Shown here piece by piece: positions 46,294 through 57,166 of a stretch of 64,000 nucleotides of DNA. The stretch comes from Betaproteobacteria bacterium. Its GTDB lineage: Bacteria > Pseudomonadota > Gammaproteobacteria > Burkholderiales > UBA6910. Positions within the stretch are counted from its first letter, which is position 1. Each line of letters starts with the position of its first letter. Made by a program: the position numbers and the translations under genes. The notes under the pieces were generated by a model. The model saw only the letters and a program-made list of their open reading frames with translations, was not told where the DNA came from and did not search any database. The stretch lies in assembly GCA_016183615.1 (NCBI GenBank), contig JACPEG010000004.1, positions 103,847 to 167,846 of the forward strand, given 5' to 3'.

Positions 46294-48084
46294 ATGCACG
46301 AATACTTGTTCACTTCCGAATCCGTGTCCGAGGGTCATCCGGACAAGGTCGCGGACCAGATTTCCGATGGCGTCGTCGACGCCATCCTGGCCCAGGATCC
46401 GCGCGCCCGCGTGGCCGCCGAAACCCTGGTAAACACGGGGCTGGTGGTCATGTCGGGCGAGATCACCACGCGCGCCGCCATCGACTACGTCCAGATCGCG
46501 CGCGACGTCATCAAGCGCGTTGGCTATGACAGCCTAGAACTGGGCTTCGACTACAAGACTTGCGTCGTGCTGCCGGCGTTCGACAAGCAGTCGCCCGATA
46601 TCGCGCTAGGGGTGAACGAGGGCGAGGGGGTGGACCTCGAGCAGGGGGCGGGCGACCAGGGCCTCATGTTCGGCTACGCCTGCGACGAGACGCCGCAATA
46701 CCTGCCCATGCCGATCTACTACGCGCACCGGCTGGTGCAGCGCCAGTCGGAGCTGCGCAGAACCGGACGCCTGCCGTGGCTTCGCCCCGACGCCAAGTCG
46801 CAGGTCACGATCCGGTACGTGAACGGCCAGCCGCAAGCGGTCGAAACGGTGGTGCTCTCCGCCCAGCATGACCCGGACGTTTCCCACCGCCGGATCACCG
46901 AAGCGGTAATCGAGGAAATCGTCAAGCCCGTCATTCCCGCACCCATGCGCTCCCGGAATATCCGCTATCTCATCAATCCGACCGGCCGCTTCGTGGTGGG
47001 CGGTCCGGTGGGGGACTGCGGTCTGACCGGGCGCAAGATCATCGTCGACACCTACGGCGGCGCGGCGCGCCACGTTGCGAAGAACATCGTCGCTGCTGGC
47101 ATCGCCAGCATCATGGCGTTATTTGACAAATTGAAGAACCACTGGGCGGCGCTGGTTACGCTCGCTCTGGTTGTCGTGGTTAACGCAACCCCGGCCGCGG
47201 CGGGCTCCCCCGAAGTGCTGCGCATCGGCTACCAGAAGTCCTCCGGCATTCTCATCATCCTCAAGGGGCGCGGCACCCTGGAAAAGGTCCTGGCGCCGTT
47301 GGGCGTCACGGTGCAATGGACCGAATTCACCTCCGGCCTGCCGCTCCTGGAGGGGCTGAACGTGGGCAGCATCGATTTCAGCGCCGATGTGGCCGAGACG
47401 GTGCCGCTGTTTGCCCAGGCGGCCAGGGCCAATCTTGCCTATGTGGCCGAGGAAACGCCCTCGCCCGAGGCCCAGGCCATCGTGGTTCCCCGGAATTCGC
47501 CGATCCGCACCGTGGCGGACCTGAAGGGCAGGAAAATTGCGCTCGCCAAGGGCGCGGGGGTGCATTATCTGTTGGTGAAGCATCTGGAAAATGCCGGCCT
47601 GCAGTTGAGGGACGTGGATCCCGCTTACCTCGCGCCTGCGGACGCCCGCGCCGCGTTCGAGCGCGGCAGCGTCGACGCTTGGGCGATCTGGGACCCCTTT
47701 CTCGCCGCAATCCAGAAGACCAATGACGTTCGCATTCTGGCCGACGGCAAGGGCTTGGTCGGTTACCGGCGGTTTTACCTCGCTTCGAAGCCCTACGCCG
47801 AGCGCCGGCCCGATGTGATTGCCGCCATTGTCGCCGAGCTCGGGAAAGTCGGGGCGTGGATCAAGCGGAACCCGAAAGAAGCGGCGGAGTATCATGCGCC
47901 CCTGGTGGGCCTCGACGCGTCCACGGTCGAAAAAGCGAACGACCGACGCAGCTACCAGGTGGCGCTCGTCAACGACCCGGTGCTAGCGGAGCAGCAAAAG
48001 ATTGCCGATGTGTTCTACAACATCGGCGTCATTCCCACCCGCATCAACGTTCGCGAAAACACGGTATGGGCACTCAAGCGCTGA
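46294..48084 (+). CDS. in-frame fusion ORF: truncated metK joined to an SsuA-like binding protein
   Basis: One open frame of 596 codons. Residues 1 to about 273 are S-adenosylmethionine synthetase ([53 protein letters not shown]) up to DTYGGAA, then [13 protein letters not shown]. About 23 residues that normally lie between these two parts, including the GGGAFSGKD phosphate loop, are missing, and the C-terminal about 100 residues of MetK are lost. The frame then runs straight into [19 protein letters not shown], the signal peptide of a periplasmic binding protein. The MetK part cannot be active, so a working metK must exist elsewhere. Probably a deletion that left both frames in register. Confidence 0.85.
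   Translation: MHEYLFTSESVSEGHPDKVADQISDGVVDAILAQDPRARVAAETLVNTGLVVMSGEITTRAAIDYVQIARDVIKRVGYDSLELGFDYKTCVVLPAFDKQSPDIALGVNEGEGVDLEQGAGDQGLMFGYACDETPQYLPMPIYYAHRLVQRQSELRRTGRLPWLRPDAKSQVTIRYVNGQPQAVETVVLSAQHDPDVSHRRITEAVIEEIVKPVIPAPMRSRNIRYLINPTGRFVVGGPVGDCGLTGRKIIVDTYGGAARHVAKNIVAAGIASIMALFDKLKNHWAALVTLALVVVVNATPAAAGSPEVLRIGYQKSSGILIILKGRGTLEKVLAPLGVTVQWTEFTSGLPLLEGLNVGSIDFSADVAETVPLFAQAARANLAYVAEETPSPEAQAIVVPRNSPIRTVADLKGRKIALAKGAGVHYLLVKHLENAGLQLRDVDPAYLAPADARAAFERGSVDAWAIWDPFLAAIQKTNDVRILADGKGLVGYRRFYLASKPYAERRPDVIAAIVAELGKVGAWIKRNPKEAAEYHAPLVGLDASTVEKANDRRSYQVALVNDPVLAEQQKIADVFYNIGVIPTRINVRENTVWALKR
47113..48084 (+). other. SsuA-like sulfonate-binding protein module with its own internal start
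   Basis: From the ATG at 47113 the frame encodes 323 aa with a complete signal peptide ([17 protein letters not shown]) and the SsuA pattern [56 protein letters not shown] and [20 protein letters not shown]. This is probably the functional product. However, no ribosome binding site is visible before 47113, so its translation may depend on ribosomes reading through the metK part, in which case the signal peptide would be buried. No permease or ATPase gene is adjacent. Confidence 0.75.
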
Positions 48085-48147
48085 AGAATGTTGATAAGCA
48101 TGCAACCGATGGCTTTCTTGACGGCATCGACAAACAGGAATCGATAC

Positions 48148-48468
48148 ATGACGGCGCTCATCATCGGCGGCGATTACGTCGACGCCCTCAAGAACGAGAT
48201 ATCGAGCCACGGACTGGGGGAAGTGGAGCATTGGCCGGGCCGCAAGGTCGGCGAGGTGCGCAGGCAGATTCCCCGCCACACCCGGTTGGTCGTGATCCTG
48301 TGCGATTACATCAACCACAAGCTCTCGGCAAAGGTCCGCGAAAACGCCTACAGCCGCGGTCTGCCGGTGGTGTTCTGCAGGCGCTCGGTGGCGGACGTGC
48401 GCGAAAAGCTCCTGCGGCTGCGCCAATCCGGAGTCCTCGACGTTTCGGGGGGGCAATGGAAACGTTGA
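48148..48468 (+). CDS. DUF2325 domain-containing protein
   Basis: A 106-aa protein with ALIIGGDYVDALKNEISSHG, the pattern VVILCDYINHKLSAKVRENA and PVVFCRRSVADV, matching DUF2325, a Rossmann-like domain of unknown function found alone or attached to coiled coils. The frame extends to 48088 but the start at 48148 (AGGAATCG upstream) removes residues that are not in the family. It is encoded just before the flavocytochrome c genes and probably shares their transcript. Confidence 0.8.
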   Translation: MTALIIGGDYVDALKNEISSHGLGEVEHWPGRKVGEVRRQIPRHTRLVVILCDYINHKLSAKVRENAYSRGLPVVFCRRSVADVREKLLRLRQSGVLDVSGGQWKR

Positions 48469-48497
48469 TTCACTTTAATGAAGAAAGGGATGTCGCA

Positions 48498-48800
48498 ATG
48501 AAAAAGACAACAGCGCTGGCATTGGCTTTGTTGATCGCCTTTCCGGTGTCCTCCGCGCTGGCTGGGCCGAGCCGGGGTCAGGCGCTCGCCGCCAATTGCG
48601 CACCCTGCCACGGTACGGACGGCCGCAGCCTTGGCACGACGCCGGTGCTGGCCGGTGCCTCCCGGGGCGATTTCGTGCAGCGCATGCAGGAATTCAGGGC
48701 GGGAACGCGAGCGTCCACCGTCATGCGCCGCCATGCCAAGGGCTACACGGACGAAGAGATCGTGCAGCTTGCGGACTACTTTTCGGCGCTTCAGCGCTAA
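48498..48800 (+). CDS. fccA: flavocytochrome c sulfide dehydrogenase, cytochrome subunit
   Basis: Periplasmic class I cytochrome c, 100 aa. Signal peptide ends SALA; one haem-binding CAPCH at residues 34-38, and a Met in RASTVMRRHAKGY as the probable axial ligand. The YTDEEIVQLADYFSAL helix is typical. It is followed 14 bases later by the flavoprotein subunit, so it should accept electrons from sulfide oxidation and pass them to the respiratory chain. It is a single-haem form; some FccA proteins have two. Confidence 0.86.
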   Translation: MKKTTALALALLIAFPVSSALAGPSRGQALAANCAPCHGTDGRSLGTTPVLAGASRGDFVQRMQEFRAGTRASTVMRRHAKGYTDEEIVQLADYFSALQR

Positions 48801-48814
48801 AAGGGAAGAACAGA

Positions 48815-50086
48815 ATGGCCATGAATCGAAGGCAGTTCCTGAAAGGCAGCGCAGCGGGGCTGGCGCTGCCCCTGTTCGGATGCGCGGGCGTTGCGTCGAA
48901 AGGCGCCGGTCCGCGGGTGGTCGTGGTGGGCGGCGGCTTCGGCGGCGCAACGGCCGCCAGGTATCTGCGGCTTTGGGACCCGGGCGTCGACGTCGTGCTG
49001 GTCGAGCGCAATGCCAGATTCGTCTCCTGCCCTTTGAGCAACCTGGTGCTCGGCGGCAGCCGCAGCATCGAGCAGCTCACCTTCAGCTACGAGGGGCTCG
49101 AGCGCAAGCACGGGGTGCGGGTGGTGCAGGACGAAGTGCTGGCGATCGATGCGGCCCGCAGGCAGGTGCGGCTGCAAAGCGGCGAGATCGGCTACGACCG
49201 GCTGATCCTCTCCCCCGGAATCGACTTCCTGTACGACCAGATTCCATCTCTCGACAACGTCCAGGCCCGCGAGCAGATCCCGCACGCCTGGAAGGCGGGC
49301 CCCCAGACGGTGGCGCTCCGCCGGCAGCTCGAGACCATCCCCGATGGAGGCGTCTACGTGATCGGCATCCCCCTCGCGCCCTACCGCTGCCCGCCGGGCC
49401 CCTACGAGCGGGCGAGCCAGGTGGCGCACTACTTCAAGCAGGCGAAGCCCCGCTCGAAGGTGATCGTGCTCGATGCCAATCCCGATATCACCTCGAAAAA
49501 AGGGCTGTTCACCAAAGTCTGGAGCGAGCGCTATCCGGGCATCGTTGAGTACCGGCCGAACAGCAAGGTGATCGAGGTGGACGTCGCGGCCCGAACCGCG
49601 AGGACCGAGTTCGAACGCGTCAGGGCCGACGTGCTGAACATCGTGCCTCCCCAGCGGGCCGGCAACCTCGCGCGCGACGCTGGGCTGCTCACCGTGGATC
49701 GGCGCTGGGCCGGCGTTGACTATCTGACCTACGAGTCCAACGCCGTGCCAGGCATCCACGTGGTGGGCGACGCCATCTCCGCGCCGCCCACGCCCAAGTC
49801 GGGCCACATGGCGAACCAGCAGGCGAAGATTGCGGCGGCCGCCGTGCTCGCGCTGCTGCGCGGCGAGCCGGTCAACCCCGACCCGGTGTTCGCCAATACC
49901 TGCTACAGCTACGTCTCGGACAAGGACGCGGCGCACGTGGCGGCGGTCTACCGCTACGACAAGGCGAAGCAGGCGCTCTACACGGTGAACGGCACCTTCG
50001 GCGTCTCGGAGCGGGCCTCGGAGCAGGAAGGCGAATTCGCCAATGCCTGGGCCCGCAACATCTGGAACGATGCGCTCGCCACTTGA
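48815..50086 (+). CDS. fccB: flavocytochrome c sulfide dehydrogenase, flavoprotein subunit
   Basis: Periplasmic FAD protein that oxidises sulfide to sulfur or polysulfide. The 423-aa protein has a Tat signal (NRRQFLKGSAAGLALPLFGC), the FAD fold RVVVVGGGFGGATAARYLR, active-site Cys segments VSCPLSNLVLGG and APYRCPPGPYERA, and the C-terminal PGIHVVGDAISAPPTPKSGH and CYSYV. Two nearby start codons (48815, 48821) are possible. The pair with fccA supports a sulfur-oxidising lifestyle. Confidence 0.92.
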   Translation: MAMNRRQFLKGSAAGLALPLFGCAGVASKGAGPRVVVVGGGFGGATAARYLRLWDPGVDVVLVERNARFVSCPLSNLVLGGSRSIEQLTFSYEGLERKHGVRVVQDEVLAIDAARRQVRLQSGEIGYDRLILSPGIDFLYDQIPSLDNVQAREQIPHAWKAGPQTVALRRQLETIPDGGVYVIGIPLAPYRCPPGPYERASQVAHYFKQAKPRSKVIVLDANPDITSKKGLFTKVWSERYPGIVEYRPNSKVIEVDVAARTARTEFERVRADVLNIVPPQRAGNLARDAGLLTVDRRWAGVDYLTYESNAVPGIHVVGDAISAPPTPKSGHMANQQAKIAAAAVLALLRGEPVNPDPVFANTCYSYVSDKDAAHVAAVYRYDKAKQALYTVNGTFGVSERASEQEGEFANAWARNIWNDALAT

Positions 50087-50415
50087 CGGGCGATTCTTCG
50101 CATTTTGGGCGTAGCACCCCCTCACCCCTGAGCGCCGACCCGCCGAGGCGCCAGCCACCGGGACCAGACGCCGTTTCGGTCCCCAGCGGGGCGCCTCGGC
50201 CCCATGAGCCGCCAATCCATACCCGGCGACGGCAGCGTTGCGCCGTGGCAGTGGGTTCCAGTCCAGGTTTCGGCAAACCATCCCTGCTAATTCACATTTG
50301 GAATAAGCAGCGCGTTTTTTATTATTTCTGGTCACATCGGCGGTTAGTTAGACTGTTTTCAGATTTCCAATTAGAGGGAAAGCATGTCTTCAAATCAGAT
50401 CGCGGTGAAACGCTG
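50087..50415 (+). promoter_or_regulatory. 329-bp leader of cysTWA-cysB
   Basis: GC-rich at first, then an AT-rich block at 50285-50400 that stands out from the surroundings and must hold the promoter. It contains CATTTGGAATAAGC, TTTTTTATTATTTCTGGTCA and TTAGTTAGACTG. TTTCTGGT is only partly like the TTTCTTGGTT core of elements A-C. CysB control is expected for this operon, but I cannot define a site by eye. Confidence 0.5.
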
Positions 50416-51252
50416 ATGGCTGCAACCCGTACCTTCAGGGTGCTGCCCGGTTTCGGGCTGTCACTGGGCTATACCCTCGCCTATCTGTCGCTCATCGTGC
50501 TGATCCCGCTAGCCGCCGTGTTCCTGAAGACGGCGAGCCTGGGGCTCGCGGAGTTCTGGGACGTGGTCAGCGCGCCCCGCGTGGTCGCCTCCTACAAGTT
50601 GTCGTTCGGCGCTTCCCTGCTTGCGGCGGCAATCAATGCGGTGTTCGGCCTCATGCTGGCCTGGGCGCTGGTGCGCTACTCGTTTCCCGGCAAGCGAATC
50701 GTCGATGCCCTGATCGACCTGCCGTTTGCCCTGCCGACGGCGGTGGCGGGCATTGCCCTGACCGCGCTCTATGCCAAAAACGGCTGGCTCGGCCAGTACC
50801 TCGAGCCTCTGGGCATCAAGGTCGCCTTCGGGCCGCCGGGCGTGCTGGTGGCGCTGGTCTTCATCGGCCTGCCGTTCGTCGTGCGCACCGTCCAGCCCGT
50901 TCTCGAAGACCTGGACCTGGAACCGGAAGAGGCCGCCGCGAGCCTCGGCGCGCACCGCTGGCAGACCTTCCGGCTGGTCGTCCTGCCGGTGTTGCTGCCG
51001 GCCCTGCTCACCGGCTTTGCGCTGGCATTGGCGCGGGCGGTGGGCGAATATGGGTCGGTCATTTTCATCGCGGGAAACATCCCGATGGTTTCCGAGATCA
51101 CGCCGCTGCTGATCATTACCAAGCTGGAACAGTACGACTACACCGGCGCCACGGCGATCGCCGTGGTGATGTTGCTGCTGTCGTTCATCCTGCTCGCGAT
51201 CATCAACGGGCTGCAGGCCTGGACTGCCCGAAGGACGGGGAGGGAAGCCTGA
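50416..51252 (+). CDS. cysT: sulfate/thiosulfate ABC transporter permease CysT
   Basis: 278-aa inner-membrane permease (CysU/CysT), with six helices and the conserved [20 protein letters not shown], the EAA loop [20 protein letters not shown] and [20 protein letters not shown]. Works with CysW, CysA and the separately encoded Sbp (25080). Its stop overlaps the cysW start (TGATG). The frame is open upstream; the ATG at 50416 fits the family N-terminus. Confidence 0.94.
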   Translation: MAATRTFRVLPGFGLSLGYTLAYLSLIVLIPLAAVFLKTASLGLAEFWDVVSAPRVVASYKLSFGASLLAAAINAVFGLMLAWALVRYSFPGKRIVDALIDLPFALPTAVAGIALTALYAKNGWLGQYLEPLGIKVAFGPPGVLVALVFIGLPFVVRTVQPVLEDLDLEPEEAAASLGAHRWQTFRLVVLPVLLPALLTGFALALARAVGEYGSVIFIAGNIPMVSEITPLLIITKLEQYDYTGATAIAVVMLLLSFILLAIINGLQAWTARRTGREA

Positions 51253-52144
51253 TGGCTGGCGCGGCTACCGCAATGCATTGGGCCGCGGATCACGCCGGCC
51301 GGTTCGAGTCGAATGTCGCGACGCGCGAGCCGGCCTGGGTCCGGTGGCTGATCCTCGCCGTGTCGCTGACGTTCTTCGGGGTCTTCCTGCTGCTGCCCCT
51401 GGTGGCGGTGTTTGCGGAAGCCCTGCGCAAGGGCTGGACGACGTACCTCACCGCCCTTGCCGAACCCGATGCGCTCTCGGCCGTCCGGCTCACCCTGATC
51501 ACCGCAGCGATCGCGGTGCCGCTCAACCTGGTTTTCGGCGTAGCCGCCGCGTGGGCCATCGCAAAGTTCGATTTCCGCGGCAGGCACCTGCTCATCACCC
51601 TGATCGATCTTCCGTTCTCGGTGTCGCCGGTGATCTCCGGCCTGATCTACGTGCTGCTGTTCGGCGCCGGGGGCTGGTTCGGGCCGTGGCTGGCACAACA
51701 CGACATCAAGATCATATTCGCCGTTCCGGGGATCGTGCTGGCCACGGTGTTCGTCACCTTTCCCTTCGTCGCCCGCGAACTGATTCCCCTCATGGAGGCC
51801 CAGGGCCGCGAAGAAGAGGAGGCAGCGTTGGTGCTGGGCGCCTCGGGTTGGCAGACTTTCTGGCGGGTGACGCTGCCCAATATCAAGTGGGGCCTCCTCT
51901 ATGGGGTCATTCTCTGCAACGCCCGGGCCATGGGCGAATTCGGCGCGGTGTCAGTCGTTTCCGGCCACGTCCGCGGCCAGACCAACACCATGCCCCTGCA
52001 TGTCGAGATTCTCTACAATGAATACAACTTCGCCGCGGCCTTTGCCGTGGCCTCGCTTCTCGCCCTGCTCGCCCTGGCTACCCTGATCATCAAGAGTTGG
52101 GTGGAATCGCGAGCCGGACAGGAGCAACAACAGGAAGGCGCATC

Positions 52145-52148
<4 letters not shown>
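51252..52148 (+). CDS. cysW: sulfate/thiosulfate ABC transporter permease CysW
   Basis: 298-aa permease paired with CysT. Seen: [20 protein letters not shown], the helix-rich core, [20 protein letters not shown] and [20 protein letters not shown] (EAA loop), with [20 protein letters not shown]. It overlaps cysT by one base and cysA by four, in the usual T-W-A order. Confidence 0.94.
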
Positions 52149-52950
<802 letters not shown>

Positions 52951-52954
<4 letters not shown>

Positions 52955-53895
52955 ACTTCCAGCAGCTGCGGATCATCCGCGAGGCGGTGCGCCGCAACTT
53001 CAATCTCACCGAGGTCGCGAACGCGCTCTTTACCTCCCAGTCCGGCGTGAGCAAGCACGTCAAGGACCTGGAGGACGAGCTGGGGATAGAGCTGTTCGTG
53101 CGGCGCGGCAAGCGCCTGGTGGGGCTCACCGATCCGGGCAAGGAGCTGGTGGAGATCGTCGAGCGCATGCTGCTTGACGCGAAGAACATCAAGCGCCTCG
53201 CCGAGCAGTTCTCCAACCGGGACCAGGGGCAGCTCACCGTGGTCACTACCCATACCCAGGCCCGCTACGCGCTGCCGCAGGTGGTGGCCCGGTTCAAGAC
53301 CCAGTTTCCCAAGGTGCACCTAGCGCTGCACCAAGGGAACCCCCAAGAGATCGTTGCGCTGCTCAACTCCGGCGAGGCCGACATCGGTATCGCGACCGAA
53401 GCCCTGGGCCAGGAACCGGAGCTGGTCACCTTCGCGTTCTACGAATGGCATCATGCCGTGATCGTACCCGAGGGGCACCCGTTGACGACGCTGCCGCAGG
53501 CTTCCCTGGCGGATCTCGTGGAGTACCCGATCATCACCTATCACCAGGGATTCACCGGCAGGGCCAGAATCGATAAGGCCTTTGCCGACGACGGATTGGC
53601 GCCCGACATCGTCATGTCAGCCCTGGACGCGGACGTGATCAAGACCTACGTGGAGCTGGGCTTGGGTATCGGCATCGTCGCGGCTATGGCCTTCGACCCC
53701 AGAAAAGACGCCGGCCTGCGCCTGCTCGACGGCTCGAAGTTGTTCGCCGCAAACGTGGCGCGGATCGCGGTGCGGCGCGGCCAATACCTGCGGGGATTCG
53801 CCTACCGCTTCATCGAGCTGTGCTCGCCGACGCTCGACGAAACCGCCGTGCGCTCCGCGGTATCGCCACCCAGAGAGGAAACCGAGATCGACTGA
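52951..53895 (+). CDS. cysB: LysR-type regulator CysB
   Basis: 314-aa transcription regulator of sulfur assimilation. N-terminal helix-turn-helix [20 protein letters not shown], typical CysB wording [14 protein letters not shown], and an inducer-binding domain with [20 protein letters not shown], which in enterobacterial CysB holds the anti-inducer/inducer site for N-acetylserine and sulfate or thiosulfate. It is translationally coupled to cysA, so its level follows importer expression. It is the likely activator of elements A-C. Confidence 0.94.
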
Positions 53896-53938
53896 GAATC
53901 CCCGATCGGCCCCTGATGCGGCAAAACCCGCAGACGCC

Positions 53939-53959
53939 CCCGTGCCATACCGGCACGGG
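53939..53959 (+). terminator. hairpin after cysB
   Basis: 8-bp perfect arms CCCGTGCC (53939-53946) and GGCACGGG (53952-53959) with a 5-base loop, 44 bases after the cysB stop and directly before the copA promoter. There is no T-tract; it may insulate the copper genes. Confidence 0.55.
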
Positions 53960-53963
53960 TATC

Positions 53964-53992
53964 TTGACTAATACCCCATATGGGTATATCGT
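53964..53992 (+). promoter_or_regulatory. copA promoter with CsoR-type palindromic operator
   Basis: -35 TTGACT at 53964-53969 and a -10-like TATCGT at 53987-53992 (17-bp spacing). Between them lies ATACCCCATATGGGTAT (53971-53987), a near-perfect palindrome with the C-tract/G-tract design of CsoR operators. Repressor binding there would block RNA polymerase; copper would release it. A CsoR-family gene lies 3 kb downstream. Confidence 0.7.
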
Positions 53993-54017
53993 GCCCCACG
54001 ATCCCGAGAGAGTCGTG

Positions 54018-56414
54018 ATGGCTTCCGTCCCCGCTTCCCGCCTGCAGCGCATCGAGCTTCCCGTCGAGGGGATGACCTGCGCCGCCTTCGCCACCCGCAT
54101 CGAGAAGAACCTCAACAAGCTCCCCGGCGTGCAGGCTGCGGTCAATTTCGCCGCCGAAAAGGCCAGCATCGAGTTCGACGCCGAGCGTACGCCCGTCGCC
54201 GAGCTGGTGCAGTCCATTGCCCGCACCGGCTACGGCGTCCCGGAGCAGTCCGTCGAACTCAACCTCGCGGGAATGACCTGCGCCGCCTGCGCCACCCGCA
54301 TCGAGAAGGTCCTCAACCGGCTCCCGGGCGTCAACGCCGTCGTCAATTTCGCGGCCGAGAAGGCTCGGGTACGATTCGCGCCCGGGACGGTTACGGTGCC
54401 GATGCTGATCGAGGCGGTCCGCAACGCCGGCTACAACGCCGAGCAGGCCCTGGAAAACCTGGAAGCGGACCGGGCCCGGGAAAAAGCGCGCCGGATTGAA
54501 GCCTACCGCAGGGAATTCCGCCTGTTCTGGGTCTCGGTGGCCCTCACCCTGCCCCTGGTGGCGCAGATGATCGCCATGTTCTCCGGGGCCCATGCCGATC
54601 TGCTGCCGCGCTGGCTGCAGATGGCGCTCGCCACCCCGGTTCAGTTCTGGATCGGCAAGCGCTTCTACCTGGGCTCGTGGCACGCCCTGCGCGGCGGCGG
54701 CGCCAACATGGACGTGCTGATCGCGCTGGGCACCACCATGGCCTACGCGTTCTCGGCGGTGGTCACGGTGTTCGGCCTGAATGCGCACGTCTATTTCGAG
54801 GCCAGCGCCGCCATCATCACCCTGGTGCTGCTGGGCAAGCTGCTGGAAGCCCGGGCCAAGAGCAAGACCTCGGCCGCCATCGAGGAGCTGATCAAGCTCC
54901 AGCCCAAGACCGCGAGAGTCGAGCGCGATGGCGAAATCGTCGAAATCGAAGTCGCCCGCCTGCAGCTGGGCGACGTGTTCGTGGTGCGCCCCGGCGAAAG
55001 CATCCCGGTGGACGGCGAAGTCATCGAAGGCTCGTCGTCGGTGAACGAGGCGATGCTCACCGGCGAGAGCATGCCGGTCGCCAAGGAGCCGGGCAAGAAG
55101 GTCTTCGCGGCCACTCTCAACCAGCAGGGGCTGCTGCGCTGCCGGGCCACCGGCGTCGGCGCCCATACCGCGCTCGCCGGCATCATCCGCCTGGTGGAGG
55201 AAGCGCAGGGATCGAAGGCGCCGATCCAGCGGCTCGCCGATGTGATCTCGGGAATCTTCGTCCCGGTGGTGGTGGCCATCAGCGCAGTAACGCTCGGCGG
55301 CTGGTGGGCCTGGTCGGGGGAGTTTACCGAGGCGCTGGTCAACGCCGTGGCAGTGCTGGTGATCGCCTGCCCCTGCGCCCTGGGCCTGGCCACGCCCACC
55401 GCCATCATGGTGGGCACCGGCCGCGGCGCCCGGTCCGGAGTATTGGTCAAGAACGCCGCCGCGCTCGAGCTCGCGGAAAAGATCCAGACCCTGATCGTGG
55501 ACAAGACCGGCACTCTTACCGAAGGCAAACCCGCGGTCACCGATGTGATCCCCATCGCCATCGGCGAGCAGGCGTTGCTGCAAGTCGCGGCGAACCTGGA
55601 GCAGGGTTCCGAGCATCCCCTGGCCCGGGCGGTGATGGAGCGTGCCGGCGAAGCCGGCATGCAGCCGCGTCCGGTGACCGGGTTTGCGGCGGTGAGCGGA
55701 GGCGGCGTCACCGCGCAGATCGACGGCATCCCCCACTGGCTGGGGTCGCCGCGGTATCTCGCGGAGCAGGGCGCCACCGTGGATGAACTGCGGGTGCGGC
55801 GGATGCAGGAATCCGGGAAAACCGTGATCGGCGTCGCCAACGGCGACGGCGTGCTCGGTTATCTCGCCATCGCCGACCGGCTGCGTCCGAGCTCGGCGAT
55901 GGCGGTGGCGCGGCTCCAGCGCTTGGGGATCGAGGTGGTGATGCTCACCGGCGACAATCCGGCTACGGCCAAAGCCATTGCCGGGCAGGCCGGCGTCTCG
56001 CGCTTCCTGGCCGAGGTGCTCCCCGCCCACAAGGCCGACGAGGTGCGGAAGCTCAAGGTCCAGGGCCGCGTGACCGGCATGGTGGGGGACGGCATCAACG
56101 ACGCGCCGGCGCTTGCCGCCGCGGACGTGAGCTTCGCTATCGGCGCCGGGTCCGATGTCGCCATCGAGGCGGCGGACGTCACCCTCATGCGCAGCGACCC
56201 GATGAGCGTGGCGGACGCGGTAAGCCTGTCGCGGGCGACGCTGTCCAAGATCCGCCAGAACCTGTTCTTCGCTTTCATCTACAACGTGCTCGGCATTCCG
56301 CTGGCGGCATTCGGAATGCTCAACCCGGTGATTGCCGGCGCCGCCATGGCGCTGAGCTCGGTCTCCGTCGTGAGCAATTCGCTGTTGCTGAAGCGATGGA
56401 AAGCGCACCGGTAG
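54018..56414 (+). CDS. copA: copper-exporting P1B-type ATPase CopA
   Basis: Inner-membrane pump that exports Cu(I). The 798-aa protein has two N-terminal metal-binding domains, the first with a changed site (GMTCAAF, Cys then Phe at residues 21-24) and the second intact (GMTCAAC), then eight helices with the transport motif [12 protein letters not shown], phosphatase motif LTGESMPV, the phosphorylation site [10 protein letters not shown], the HP motif SEHPLARAV and [15 protein letters not shown]. Start at 54018 (GAGAGAG upstream); the open frame upstream overlaps cysB and the promoter, so it is not used. The TAG stop belongs to the following REP element. Confidence 0.95.
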   Translation: MASVPASRLQRIELPVEGMTCAAFATRIEKNLNKLPGVQAAVNFAAEKASIEFDAERTPVAELVQSIARTGYGVPEQSVELNLAGMTCAACATRIEKVLNRLPGVNAVVNFAAEKARVRFAPGTVTVPMLIEAVRNAGYNAEQALENLEADRAREKARRIEAYRREFRLFWVSVALTLPLVAQMIAMFSGAHADLLPRWLQMALATPVQFWIGKRFYLGSWHALRGGGANMDVLIALGTTMAYAFSAVVTVFGLNAHVYFEASAAIITLVLLGKLLEARAKSKTSAAIEELIKLQPKTARVERDGEIVEIEVARLQLGDVFVVRPGESIPVDGEVIEGSSSVNEAMLTGESMPVAKEPGKKVFAATLNQQGLLRCRATGVGAHTALAGIIRLVEEAQGSKAPIQRLADVISGIFVPVVVAISAVTLGGWWAWSGEFTEALVNAVAVLVIACPCALGLATPTAIMVGTGRGARSGVLVKNAAALELAEKIQTLIVDKTGTLTEGKPAVTDVIPIAIGEQALLQVAANLEQGSEHPLARAVMERAGEAGMQPRPVTGFAAVSGGGVTAQIDGIPHWLGSPRYLAEQGATVDELRVRRMQESGKTVIGVANGDGVLGYLAIADRLRPSSAMAVARLQRLGIEVVMLTGDNPATAKAIAGQAGVSRFLAEVLPAHKADEVRKLKVQGRVTGMVGDGINDAPALAAADVSFAIGAGSDVAIEAADVTLMRSDPMSVADAVSLSRATLSKIRQNLFFAFIYNVLGIPLAAFGMLNPVIAGAAMALSSVSVVSNSLLLKRWKAHR

Positions 56415-56469
56415 GAGCGGCTTCACGCGCAAATCGGCTGCAAGCGGTCGCGGATAAATCCGCTCCTAC
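56411..56469. repeat. REP-like palindrome after copA
   Basis: 59-bp element from GTAGGAG to CTCCTAC, with inner AGCGG/CCGCT complementarity (GGCTGCAAGCGG, CGGATAAATCCG). A variant of the elements at 10.5, 24.4 and 58.0 kb. Its GTAG contains the copA stop codon. Confidence 0.82.
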
Positions 56470-56501
56470 CCTGGTTCGGCTTTCTTTGAAAGGAGGCAAC
56501 A

Positions 56502-56711
56502 ATGGAAACCGTGACGCTGAACGTCAAAGGCATGACCTGCATGGGCTGCGTGAAGAGCGTGAAAAACGTTCTGGAGCCGATCGCCGGCGTGGCCGGCGTG
56601 GACGTCTCGCTGGACAAGGCCCAGGCCACCATCCGGTTCGATCCTGCCCGCGCCGGCAAGGCGAAATTCAAGGCCGCCATCGAGGGGGCGGGCTATGAAG
56701 TCGCCGGCTAG
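56502..56711 (+). CDS. copZ: copper chaperone CopZ (HMA domain)
   Basis: 69-aa soluble heavy-metal-associated domain with the Cu(I) site GMTCMGCVKSV (CxxC) near residue 12. It carries copper in the cytoplasm to CopA or to the CsoR repressor. Good AAAGGAGG ribosome binding site. It lies between copA and csoR. Confidence 0.92.
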   Translation: METVTLNVKGMTCMGCVKSVKNVLEPIAGVAGVDVSLDKAQATIRFDPARAGKAKFKAAIEGAGYEVAG

Positions 56712-56751
56712 GCGCCCGGCCGCCAAGCCCTGCCATCCTCCGGAGACCGTC

Positions 56752-57015
56752 GTGCAGCCCCACAAGGAGGCGCTCATCCGGCGGCTCAACCGGATCGAGG
56801 GCCAGGTGCGGGGGATCACCAGGATGATCCAGGAGGACCGCTATTGCGTGGACATCCTCACCCAGCTCTCGGCCCTGCAGTCGGCCCTCGATGCGGTGGC
56901 CATGCAACTGCTCAGGGACCACACCCAGGGCTGCGTGCAGAATGCCATCCGCTCCGGCAGCGGCGAGCAGGCCATCGGCGAACTGATGGATGTGGTGCGC
57001 AAGTTCGCGCGTTAA
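56752..57015 (+). CDS. csoR: CsoR-family copper-sensing repressor
   Basis: 87-aa helical repressor of the CsoR/RcnR family (QPHKEALIRRLNRIEGQVRG). The Cu(I) triad is present: Cys 32 (RYCVDIL), His 57 and Cys 61 (DHTQGC), with the expected spacing of 25 and 4, which favours copper over nickel. The GTG at 56752 with GGAG upstream is preferred; a longer start at 56695 overlaps copZ and adds a non-conserved basic tail. It should repress copA through the palindrome at 53971. Confidence 0.86.
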   Translation: MQPHKEALIRRLNRIEGQVRGITRMIQEDRYCVDILTQLSALQSALDAVAMQLLRDHTQGCVQNAIRSGSGEQAIGELMDVVRKFAR

Positions 57016-57166
57016 CGCCTCCGCAAGAAGGGCGCCCGGCGCTCCGGTCCGTCCGCCCTGAGCCTGCCGAAGGGCGAAACTGCATCTGCGCTCCACCGTT
57101 GGCGCTTCGACAGGCGCGGCACGAACGGCTATTCTTGGCGGGGACCATGACGATCCCGCTCATTCC

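Noticed and set aside
53802..56432. Long antisense ORF over copA
   Set aside because: Same reason: a GC-driven open frame opposite a gene with all P-type ATPase motifs.
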